Positions 26,201-38,200 of a stretch of DNA of 64,000 nt are shown here, piece by piece. Source of the DNA: Micromonospora polyrhachis (GTDB lineage Bacteria > Actinomycetota > Actinomycetes > Mycobacteriales > Micromonosporaceae); NCBI RefSeq assembly GCF_014203835.1, contig NZ_JACHJW010000001.1, positions 1,054,001 to 1,118,000 of the forward strand. The letters are read 5' to 3'. Position numbers and translations under genes: made by a program. A model generated the notes under the pieces. The model was not told the DNA's origin and did not search any database. It saw only the letters and a program-made list of their open reading frames with translations. Position 1 is the stretch's first letter. Every line of letters begins with the position of its first letter.

Positions 26201-29200
26201 TCCAGTTCCACGCGGACGGGCGCGGTGTCCCGGTCTCGGAGGACCTGGAGGTGGGCGGTGACCGAACTGTCGGTAACCGTCACGGACGAGCCCACGATGG
26301 TGAACTCCCCATGCCGATGGCCGAGCAACAGACCCAGCCATCCCGAGGTCTCCGCATTCGTGGGCAGGCTGGCGGTGTAGGCGGCGAGGACGGCCAACCT
26401 CGCCTGCCAGTCCCAGGGGACGTAGGTGAGCAGGTTCACCACGACCTGGTCACGGCTCGTCTGTGTCGGGGACCGACTCGACGGTCCGTCTGGCTCCGCT
26501 GGCAAGCTGCCGACGGCTTCCCGGACGGCCAGCATCTGCCACCGCGACCCCGAGATATCCGACCCCGACCCAACCGCAGCGTCGAACATCCGGAACGCCT
26601 GGTCCAAGCTGCCCCGATCGTGGGCCTGAGAGAGCAGCAAATCCCGCAACGACTGATCATCGATGTTGCCCAGACCAATCCCACTACCCTGGGCCTGGCT
26701 TCGCAGCCAATCCCGCAACGCCTGCTGCCCAGCAACATCCCGGCGCAACTCACGATCCAACGCGGCAAACTCCAACACCGCGTTCAACCACGACCACACC
26801 CTGGCCGCATCCTCCGCGGCATCCCGCGGCGAATCCATCACCTGCCGAGCCAGATCCTCCAACTCCGCGACCCGACCCAAAAGATCAGCCACCACCGGCG
26901 GAACCCCACGCCCAAGCACCACAATCTCGCGAATCTCATGCGCCAACGCACGCCGGACATCCCCCAACCGGATACCCGCACCCAGCGTCACCGCCCACCC
27001 GGAACCATCACCCAAACGCTGCGACATCGCAGCCGGCGGCACCGCAAACCCACGCCCAGAAAGATCATCAACCCCAAGCTCAAGATCTACAGACGCACCC
27101 GCAACCTTGACCCGCACAACCCCAGGACGACCATCAACCAGGGAGACCGTCGCCTCATCACCAAGCGCAACCCGCGCCGCCTCCTCAACCGACCTCCTCG
27201 CCAGCTCCAAACGCTCCCGCCGACCCTCCGGAGTGTCCGGATGGTAATCACCCCGATAGGCAGAACGCTCCACCGCGCCAGACGTGATCACATCCGGCCC
27301 CGACGAACTACTCGGCGGCGTACTCGTATGCGGCGTACCCGTTTTCGGCGCTCCGATTTGTGGCGTACCGGTCTGCGACGTCCCCGCCGACGACTTACGC
27401 TCCAACAGGGGATCAGACTCGCGAGGCTCACCAAAGACACCCAAGGGCAGCTCGGCAAGCACCCGGCCATCAGGCATCGCCCGATACCGACGCACACTGC
27501 CATCGACGAGTTGAACATCGACAACAACGACAGCACCGGTTTCCCGAGCAAGCCGAGACGCAAAATCCAGCGGATTCAGCGTGCCCGGCGCGTGCCGGTA
27601 GACCTTCGGGAGATAGATCACCTCGGTGCGCCCACGCCATCGCCACGCCAGCCTGCTCGCCAAGTACTGGTGCAGGTTCTCCTCGGTCGCCCCCCGCGCC
27701 AGCTCACGCCGGACCATCCGGTCGACCGCCGCGGTGGTGGTATCGAGGCCAAGCAATTCACGCAGCAGGTTGCCCTGCGGGCCCAGCGAGGGGCTCGGGC
27801 TGGACCAGATCGAGGCCTGCTCCGTCTGGTCGGCTCCGGTCAGCTTGGGCAGATCGCTGGCGGGCAGCTCCACGAACGCAAGTCCGGGCGGAATCGGACC
27901 GATTTGGATCGGAGTAGCACCGACCAGGCGGTCAGCGCCCGGGGCTACCCGACGTGGCCGGTCGACGAGCCAGATCGTCACGTCATAGTCGATCCGAAGC
28001 CGAACAATCCGCCCCTCGGCGTCGATCAGCAAGATGGTCTCGTCGCGGTCGCCCAGCTTCTCAATCCCCACCGACCCGAAGGACCTTCTGGAGTCGTAAG
28101 CGATCGCGCCGCCCAGGGCTTCGAAGCTCGCAGAAGATGTCCTGTTACTGCCGGCCTCAGCGTTCCACTCGGCAATGTGCTGTGCTCGATCTGCGCCGCC
28201 GAACCGCACCTGCTTGCGGTGGTGGGTGACCTGGACCTCCGAGATCCGCGCGCGGACCTCTATGACGACCTGCCGTCGTGGCTCGCCGGGAACCGACATC
28301 GGCTGAAGCTGGTGTCCGGTCGGAGATGCCATACGGTGCAGAAGAACCGCGTACGAACTGGGAGCCAACTCGGCCATCAGCGCATGGTCGAGCCCATCTC
28401 CGTCGCGACCAATGTAAAGGCGATCCCGAAGGTGCCGGAGTATCTCGTTGGCCAGCGGTCCCGGATCAGCGGCGATCACCTTCGCCGCATGAGGTAGTAC
28501 GACGGCACCAGGATTAACGATGGTCGGCTCGCTTACCGCGCCATCTAGCACATCCTCCGGCACCAGCTGTACGGCTGTCCCGCTCAACCTCTGCGGGTTG
28601 CTCTCCCGATCACCGAACGGAGACTCAAAACGGACCCGCACCGTGAAGCTAATCGATCGTTGCACCATGGTAAACGGGGTGAAGCTTGACAGATGGAACA
28701 GCCGGGTTGACTGATCACTGGCAGCACCGGCGACCGCCCTGGTCCTGGAGACACCAACGCCGAACTTCACTCTCAGTTTGTCGGCAATCGGAAGATCCGA
28801 GACCGAGAACTTCTGTTCGCCGGTTCTCGTACTCGTTTGGGATTCCGCCAACCGCTGTCCCGACTCCAGATAGTGGTAGATCTGGTTAATGACAGCGATA
28901 TGGTCAGCCTCGCCCAGCAGCACGCCGTCGGTGCCCAACTCCACACCGGTTATTTCAACGACCAGCCGGCGGGTAGTACCCAACCTGCCGGGCACATCGA
29001 TCGCTGTCCGCCAAACCCGAGATCCCCGTGCGTCCTCGACCCCCGTCACCCAGCGCCCAAAAGCGAACCTGTTGTAAAGGTCCTGCCACAGACCCGGCGT
29101 CTGCTCGATCAGCCCCGGCGCCGTCTGCTCGACCATGCCCTCGATCGTCGCAAATAGATCCTCGACGGCCTGGCCCTGCTCATCCACCAGGTCAACGTCG

Positions 29201-32200
29201 TAGAGCCGGTTCTGCCCGATGCCGTACTGAAGATGCTCAACCAGGCGCCTCGACGGCTCCTTACTTGACGGAAGCAAGTCGAACTCGACCAGCGGTCGCA
29301 GAACGTCCAACAACGGTTGACTACCCAACTGCCCCGCAACGTTCGCCGATGGCCAGATGTCGGCGAAATCCTCCCGCAGTCGAGCGGCCAACGCCGCGTC
29401 CACCGCGGCAAGCGTCGCCGGCCAGTCCTTGGCGTGCTCGTCGGCGTAGCGGAACAGCAGCTTCAACACGGCCAGCCGGTCCAGCTTGAGCTCGCCATCG
29501 GCGTACCGCCTGATCGCGTCGGCAGCCAACTCCTTGGGCAGGTTGGTGCGCTCGGCCCCGTAGTTGAGCACCTCCTCCCGCTCCGGGGTCATGTAGAACA
29601 CCGAGCGGTTGTCGCTGCTAGCCGAGCCCATCCGCGGGCCGCGGTCGGACCGGTCCGGTGCCGTCACCGTAACGGTGAACTTGGCGGAGGCCGTGCGGAA
29701 CACCTGTTGCCCCAGGTGCAGGATGAGGCCCTCGTCACCGACGATTTGCGCCGACGAAGCGCCGTCCGCGCCCTTCGCAGTGCTGGAATGGGAGTAACTC
29801 GCAGGGTTGTCGGAGAGATGGCCATCGAAAACGGCAGCTTCCGAACCGTTAGGGTCCATCGCCGCAGATAGCGAACTATTTAGCGAACGTTCGGTGCCAT
29901 GCGATTCGGCCACCGTTTGCATGCCGAAGAGGATGTCTGCCGCCACCATGTTGCCGGCGCTGACGACTGTCGAGTCCCTGAGTTCCCCCGCTATCCGGAC
30001 AGTGGTACGCACCGGCTCGCCGTTCCGGTCAAAGGCGGTTACCTCGAATTGGTATCCCACCCCGGTGAAGAGACTCGGTCCGGCCGCCACAAGACTGCTC
30101 ACATTCGTACCTGCCGAGAGCGAAACATAGGCAGGGGAGCCAGGATCGAGCGTGAGGTCCGCGTCCCGGAGCGCGCTCTGAACCACCGCACGCAGCCGTC
30201 CGTCCATGTGCAAAATCATTGCGTGACGCAGATCGCGCGGCGACGGGTCCGACTTCTTCTGCGCCGACCAGGGCTGGCTGTCGCCAAGAACGGCGGTCGG
30301 CAGGAAGATGTCGGCGGTGGCATCGTCCACCTCCGCGAGGGTGGAGAAGTCGCCCAGCTGGTCGTTCCAGATATCCGCCGTAAGGGTCAGCGTGTCCCGG
30401 TAGACGACGCTGCCCTCGTTTCCCCCCTCGAACAGCGCCCCCCGGTTGACCCAGTTGGAGGTCTGGTTGCTGGACCGTGCCGCACCGGCCAACGACCCCG
30501 AAGAGCTCATACCGCTGCTGAAGGCTTCCTTTGCCTCGGCATCTCCCAATCCCTGCCCCACGCCGCCATTGACGCCCGCGCTCGAACCGATACCCCGCCC
30601 AGCACCAGCCGAGTGGATAGACAGGTTCACCGCGGTTTGGGAGTGGGTATGGCCGACCTCCTCGACGCGTTGCACTTCCGCACGCAGCCGCAACGTCCGG
30701 AACCGCCCCTGCTCGTCGGTGACAAAGACTTCGATGCCGTCCTGCAGCAGCTGGTCGTAGCTCGCCTCACCACGTTCGCTGTTAATCTCGGCCAGGCCCC
30801 AGGCCTGTCCATCCTTGCTCGTCAGGGTGATACCCCGCGCCTTCAGCGCGTCAGCCAACTTCTTCAATAGCTGATCGATCTTTGTGAAGTCCTGAATAAG
30901 TCCCGGCCCAGCGCCAGGTGCATCACGTCGCCACTCGGGATTAGCGGAATTACGGTTGGGCGGTGCCCCGGGAGTAACATCTCCCTTCAACACCGGCAGT
31001 CCTTCGGCATCGACAATCGGATTGCCGTTCGAGTCGGTCCGTACCGCCAGTTCCGAAATCGGCAGGCCAGCACGATACGCATACCGCTCTGGCATGGCGA
31101 GCAGAGCCCGGCCCGACACCTCAATCGGACCGGAATCCGGGCGACCGGCAAACTTGAGCGACGCACGATGAGTGACCGCTACGTCGTATATCGCGTTGTC
31201 ACCAGCGAACCGCTGCACGCTGGGGTGGATCGCGGACCCACCCGAGTTTGCATCAAGCGAGCGCGACCAGGATCGGGCGGATCGGGGGGCGACCTGGCCA
31301 AGCCAGTTAAGCAGCTCATGGATGACATTACTTGGCTCCACCGCCCCCTCTTCGTGCTGACCGAGCGCCAACGCAAGCGAGGCGTCCTTGGACTTGCCGC
31401 GACCGCTAGAGGCCTGTGAGAACGTAACTCGAAGCCACTCCAGAAAAAGTTTTCCGCTGCGCGAACCCAACAGCTTCGCATTCTCGACCTTGACCTCGGT
31501 ACTGATCTCCAAGGTGATCTCGACACCGTCGACATCGAGGCTGATCGGCCAGGTCAGTGGGTATCCCGAGGCGGTTCTTCGGATACGGGTGGGATAAACC
31601 TCCAGCAGCTGCGCCCGAACCTGCGCATGCAGCAAAGCCTCCTGCGCGCTGCCGGGTTTGGTAAGCGGAGCGAGCTCTTTGACGATCTGTTCGTAGAGCT
31701 TGATCAGGCCGGTCATGTCCACCAGCGCATGCTCCGGAAGCGGCTCGCGCTCTACTCCGTCGGGCAGTTTTATCTTGGGACCGGGCTCATCCAGCATCGG
31801 GTCGGGCAGCCAGACCGGCGTCCGGACCTGACGCGCCGAGGGGGCGAGGTCAATAGATTCCCAGAACGTCGATGCGTTGTCGGTCGGACTGCGACGTCCC
31901 GAGATCTCCAGTTCGGCTACGAATTCCAAATACGTGGAGGCGCCACGACTGTTGAGCACCCCCCCGGACATGGCCCAGTCCCCCCCGGTCGCCGAGAACG
32001 AATTGCCACTACCCCGGCTACCTGTCCCGTCCACCTTGATCGGCCCGCGTGGGCTAAACCATTTCCTGGGGTTTAGCAGTCGGTCTACCGGCAGGGTCAG
32101 TGATGTGTTGTGCGAGCTACCAAAAACTGTCCGCCAAATATTGCTACTGTGCGCGAAATATGGAATTTGGCCGACTGCCTGTTCGGCAGCTTCGACTGGT

Positions 32201-35200
32201 GGTGTTTCGACCTCGATCGCGCTGCCGTTGCTCAGTTTCAGCAGCACCTCGACCGTGTTCGCGCCCTCGCCGAACTGGAGCACCACCCCGTCCCCGACAC
32301 CCCACCGCCACAAGGCCCGCAAATCCCCGTTCAGCTGCTCGGGGTCGACGAGGTGGGGATGGTCCTCGAACGGCTGCAGTCCCCACTGTTTACGGAGATA
32401 AGCGTTGATCGACGCAGCGGCCGCGTCAATCCAGGGCAGCCGGTCATGCGGGATGGTAGCCGCCATCAGGCGCCCGTTCGGCCACAGCGCGTCGAGCGCC
32501 TCCTTGAAGCCGCTGAGCTTCAGCTTGACGTCCGCAGTCTGCGCAGCGTTAGGGTCGTTCGGGTCGGCCTGTTGCGCCGCTTTAAGCGCCACCAACGCGT
32601 CCGCTAGCTCCTGTGCCCGCCGCGCGGCATCGCGAAATTGCTTCGCCCGTTGCTCGTTACGCGGCTTGACCTCGTTCTCCTGGTACTCCTTCTCCCGTAG
32701 CTTTTCCGCAGCGCGGGCAGCGGCGAGCCGATCACCGGCGGTGGTCGCCGAAGGGTCGGGCACAAGCTCCCTTATCACCTTGGCCTGGGCCTTGGTCGCC
32801 GCTTTCATGGCCTCGGCCGCAGCCTCCTTAGCCTGAGCTTTCTCGGCCTCGTCCGCAACTCTCCGGGCATCGTCCGCAGCCTGGGCCGCAACTCTCCTGC
32901 CCTCGTCCGCAACTCTCCGGGCATCGTCCGCAGCCTGGGCCGCAACTCTCCTGGCCTCTGCCGCAACTCTCCTGGCCTCTGCCTCGGCTTTCCTGGCCTT
33001 GGCCTCCGCCTCGGCCGCGACTCTCCTGGCCTCTACCTCGGCTTTCCTGGCCTCTACCTCGGCTTTCCTGGCCTCTGCTTTGGCTGCGGCATCCCTGGTT
33101 TTGGCCGCAGCTTCCTCAGCCTTGGCCTTGGCTTTCCTGGCCTCTGCCCTGGCCGCAACCTTCCTGGCCGCGGCCTCCACCTTCCTGGCCTCTGCCTCGG
33201 CTCTCCTGGCCTTGCCCTCAGCCTCGGCCTTGGCCTTGCGGGCCTCAGGCTTGGCTTTCCGGGCTTCGTCCGCCGCTTTCGTGGCCTTGGCCGCCGCTTT
33301 CCGGACCTCGTCCGCCGCCTTGCTAGCCTCTGCCACGGCTTTCCGGGCCTCGTCTGCCGCCTTGCTGGCCTCTGCCACGGCTTTCCGGGCCTCGTCTGCC
33401 GCTTTGCTGGCCTCTGCCTCGGCTTTCCGGGCCTTATCCGCCGCTTCCTCTGCCTTTGTCGCGGACTCGGCGGCAACTCGCCCGGCCTCAGCAAAGGCAT
33501 CGTCCGTAACTCTCTTGGCCTCGGCCGCAGCTTTCCGGGCCTCCGTAAGAGCCCTGGCCCCAGCCCTCCTGGCCTCAGCCCGAGCATCCAACGCGGCTTC
33601 CGTAGCCTTGTCCGCCGCTTGCTGGGCCCTGGCCGCCACCCCCCGGGCCTTGGCCGCCGCTTTCTTGGCCTCCGCAAAAGCCTCGTCCGCAGCTCGCTCG
33701 GCCTCCTCAATGTTGACCTTGCTCGCCGCATTCTTGGCCTCCGCAAAAGCCTCGGCCGCGGCTTTCTCGGCATTTTTGGCCCTAGCTTCCCGATCCTTCG
33801 CCCGGTCCGTGAGAGTCTTTTGGGCTCCCCTGAGCTCCTGCTCCAGGGCCGTCCACAGGTCGGCGTCCACCGCCCGCAGGTGGAGTGTTCCATCCACCAA
33901 CTGGGTCAGCGTCGCCTCGACAGCGTCGAGCGCATTCGGGCGCAGCACTCGATTCTCATCAACCGGAACCTCGTCGCGGTTCTCCTGCACGGCCCTCAAC
34001 AAACCAGCAGTACTGGCGGTGAACTCCGCCACCGGCAGTTCCCGCAACTCCGGGGCCGCCTCGACGAGCTCGGCCGCCACGACGACTGCGGCCTTGCCCA
34101 CCTCCGAATCGGCTCCCTCCGCCTGCCACAGTTCGGCCAACGCGGTGAGTGCGTTCACGGCCGGCGTACGGGCCGCACCGACCAGAGTGACCCGGGTCCG
34201 CCCCGGGCGGGAACTCGCCGGATCGCGTGCGACCACCGCCGTGACCACCGCCCGTGCCCGCGGCACCGGATCAACACCGGCCTCGGCAACAGCAGCAGCA
34301 CGCAACCCCGACGCAACAGAACTCACCAGCCACGCGAACACATCCGGTGGAGCAGCGTTTCGCCCCAACCCGAGCGCATCGTTCACCAGCATCTCGGCCA
34401 GCCGTTGAGGGAGCTGAGCAGCCACATCAGCAGGCGTGGTGGGATCACGGAGTGCGGCCGACAAGTCGTCGCGATCCATCGTGACGAAGTCACGCCGAAG
34501 GACATCGGCTACGGCCTCCCGGTCACGTTCCACCCCCGCCCAGAACTGGTGAGCCTGCGTCAACTGCGCCGCTACCGCCTGGTGCAACCGATTTGCCTCA
34601 AGGCGGTACTGCTCGTCGAGGCGCGTTACCCGTCGCAACCGTGCCAACAGGTCAAACCGCTCATCCAGGGAGCCGGCGGTGGCGATACGCCGACGCAACT
34701 TGTGTCGATCCGCACGCCGATCAGCCGCAAGCCGCTCAAGCCAACTCACCAAGGGCTGCCCAGAACGAGAATGATGCGCATCATCGACAGCACGACTGAC
34801 TCCCTGAAGGAAGGCAACCATCCGCTCGTGCTCGCCGATCCACCGGTCAAGCTGAGCCGGGACACCAGGGCCCGCCTGACGGTGCTGCACGAGAACGTCA
34901 CGAGCCGCAACATGATGCGCCCGCAGACGCTCAATCATGGCCCGCAGCGCCTGCAGCGCCGCCTCTTCCTCCATCCGCTGCGTCTGCGAATCAGCCGACC
35001 TGCCCACCCGCAACAACCGCCGATAACCGGCGTAAAGCTCTTCAAGTTGAGCCAGCGTGGGTACCCGCTCGGCGGCATCCGACCCAAGCATCACCACTGG
35101 ATCCGACCGCAACCGCCCAGCCAACTCCTGAGCCCGCGTACTCAGCGCGGTATGGCCGTCAAGCTTGGACAACAGTCCGGCAAACTCCCGCCGTGCCAAC

Positions 35201-38200
35201 GCCCGCGTCTCCGCCGACATCGCCGCATCAGTCGCCAGAGCAGCCAACATGTGCAGCCGCGACCTCAATGCCATTTGCAGCGGCACCGCTCGTTCCGCCG
35301 CATGCACCTCCCCCTGCATGCTCGTGAAGAGCGACATACCGGCCGACGTATGCAGTAGCGAACCCCACGCCATCTGCCCCAACCGCGCGGCCGCTCCCCG
35401 GCGCATCCGCATCAGTTGAGGCCGAATCAGACCCGTCACCGCGTCGGCGAGCCGCTCGGCAAGCACAATTCGCAGCTCGGCGTCGGTAAGCCCGTCCCGA
35501 TTGCCTATCCGCCCCACCAACGCAGCTACATCAATCGTGCGCTCGATCTGTCCAATGCGAACGCTAATCCGTCCGGTGTTCGTCAAATCCACCAGGTCGA
35601 TTGGCTGCACCGTAAGTTCCGCGAACGCACCCGACAGCGTCGCTATCACATCCCGGACAGCGTCCAGCACACGATCTATCGACGGCTTGCCTGACGCGGT
35701 GCCGGGTCGCGGCGCTGGAACGGAGTTCTCGGGGCGGACGGGACGAGTTGCGGTCCAATCGTTCCCGTCGAGCACCCATTTCCCGAGGCGCGAAAGGTCG
35801 CCGTGTGAGAACCCCAGTTGATTCTCGGCAGGCACCTGCCAATCTGACGGCAGTTGCGACAGGTTGGTGGACGGCAACCAGATTTCGCCCTTCCGGTACC
35901 GACCGAGCCGGGTAACGAGATGGAGCGGCAGCCGCTGGTCTGGGTCGGCCAACACCTGGTTGATGTAGCGGATGTCCTCTTGCAGACGGCGCAGCTCACC
36001 TGGTGTGAGCCCGGCGAAGCGGTTATCCGAGTTAGCGCTGTTTGGATCGGCGATGGCCTGGGCGACCGCTGCCGACAGTTCGACCAGTCGGGAACGCAGC
36101 CCGTTGATCGTCTCGGGGTCGAGGTGGTACCCAGCCACGTTCGTGTCGAGGCTATGCACCCCGGCTTGGACCGCTGTCACCCCGAGTTCGAGGAGGCGGG
36201 GTTCGATGGCCCGGTCGAACGCCTCGACAAAATCGCGCGACAATGCCGGGTTCGTGTCGTCGCGGCGGTAGAGGAGCGTGCCGTCCTCGCGCAGGACCAG
36301 GCTACGCGTCACATTGACGGGCGCGTTATTCGCGCCCCGCCGCACCTGAATGTGGGCGGTGATCGAGTTTCCGGTGATGGTGACGGACGAACCCACGATG
36401 GTGAACTCACCATGCTGATCGCCCAACAGCAGGCCCGGCCAACCCCGGCTGTTGTCACCAGGTGGCAGGTCAGCCGCGTACGCGTTAAAAACAGCAAGCC
36501 GCGCCCGCCAGTCCCAAGAAACCCGAGCCAGCACATTAGCCACAAGCCGGTCACGCTTCTCCCGGATCAGAGCCTGATCTTGCGGCCCAGTCGGATCCTC
36601 CGAAACACTGTTAACAACATCCCGCACCGCCAGAATTCGCCAATGCGACAGCCCGTCCACATCCAGCCCGGCCGCCGCGTCAAGAAGCCGGAGCGCCTGG
36701 TCCAAGCTGCCCCGATCGTGGGCCTGAGAGAGCAGCAACTCCCGCAACGACTGATCATCGATGTTGCCCAGACCAATCCCACTACCCTGGGCCTGGCTTC
36801 GCAGCCAATCCCGCAACGCCTGCTGCCCAGCAACATCCCGGCGCAACTCACGATCCAACGCGGCAAACTCCAACACCGCGTTCAACCACGACCACACCCT
36901 GGCCGCATCCTCCGCGGCATCCCGCGGCGGATCCATCACCTGCCGAGCCAGATCCTCCAACTCCGCGACCCGACCCAAAAGATCAGCCACCACCGGCGGA
37001 ACCCCACGCCCAAGCACCACAATCTCGCGAATCTCATGCGCCAACGCACGCCGGACATCCCCCAACCGGATACCCGCACCCAGCGTCACCGCCCACCCGG
37101 AACCATCACCCAAACGCTGCGACATCGCAGCCGGCGGCACCGCAAACCCACGCCCAGAAAGATCATCAACCCCAAGCTCAAGATCTACAGACGCACCCGC
37201 AACCTTGACCCGCACAACCCCAGGACGACCATCAACCAGAGAGACCGTCGCCTCATCACCAAGCGCAACCCGCGCCGCCTCCTCAACCGACCTCCTCGCC
37301 AGCTCCAAACGCTCCCGCCGACCCTCCGGAGTGTCCGGATGGTAATCACCCCGATAGGCAGAACGCTCCACCGCGCCAGACGTGATCACATCCGGCCCCG
37401 ACGAACTACTCGGCGGCGTACCCGTATGCGGCGTACCCGACTGCGGCGGCGCCACCCCCGCCGACAACGCACCCTCCAGCAGCGGATCAGACTCGCGAGG
37501 CTCACCAGAAACACCCGAGGGCTGCTCGGCGAGCTGCCCTGAACGGGCATCAGCCAGGTGATGCGCGACCGCCGCCGTCACCGCGGCTCGCGCTCGCGAA
37601 ACCGAGTTGGCATCGGTCGCGGCGCTGGCACGCAGCCCTGTCGCGACAGAGCTGACCAGCCGCCTGACCACCGCCGGCGGAACGGTGTTACGTTCCGATC
37701 CGAGTGTGTCGTTCACGATCCGCTCAGCGAGTAGTAGCGGCAGCTGAGCGGCCACATCGGCGGGCGTGGTGGGGCTGCCGAGCACGGCCTGCAGGTCGTC
37801 GTAACCCATCGTGCGGAACTCGCGCCGAAGCTCGTCGGCCTGGGTCTGGCGCTGCTGCTCCACCGCTGCCCAGAACCGATGCGCCTGCTCCAACGACACC
37901 ATCACCGAACGGTGTAGCCGGTCCGCGTTGAGGCGGTGCTGCTCTTCGATGTGCCTGATTCGCTCTATCTGCGCTACCCAACTGGCCCGGGCCTCAATGT
38001 GCCCGGCACCACGGCGCTGGCGCAACGCGTGTTCGTTGTCGGATGCGGTCGCGACGAGCGACTCCAGCCGGCGTATCCGGGGCTCTCCGAAGTGCGGACG
38101 ATGCGCGTCCTCAATGGTCTGCTCGACGGTCCGGAGGAATTCCTCCATTCGCTCGTGCTCGCCGATCCACCGGTCCAACTGGACCCGGTCACCGATTCCT

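Noticed and set aside
25894-28497. An 867-codon + strand frame over the duplicated segment
   Set aside because: The same shadow peptide appears at 35,854-37,542 only because the DNA is duplicated. It is low-complexity Arg/Pro/His/Thr sequence with no domain.
32770-33830. CRISPR-like array because of short regular repeats
   Set aside because: Units are irregular in length, lack unique spacers and encode a continuous charged helix in frame.
32999-35358. Long + strand open frames (up to 579 codons) opposite the coiled-coil region
   Set aside because: They are shadows of the giant gene: their composition is the frame-shifted image of Ala/Lys/Glu codons, and no ribosome site or family match is visible.
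36694-37438. Insertion sequence or transposon as the cause of the duplicated 745-bp blocks
   Set aside because: There are no terminal inverted repeats, no transposase frame and no target duplications. The blocks are in-frame coding modules.
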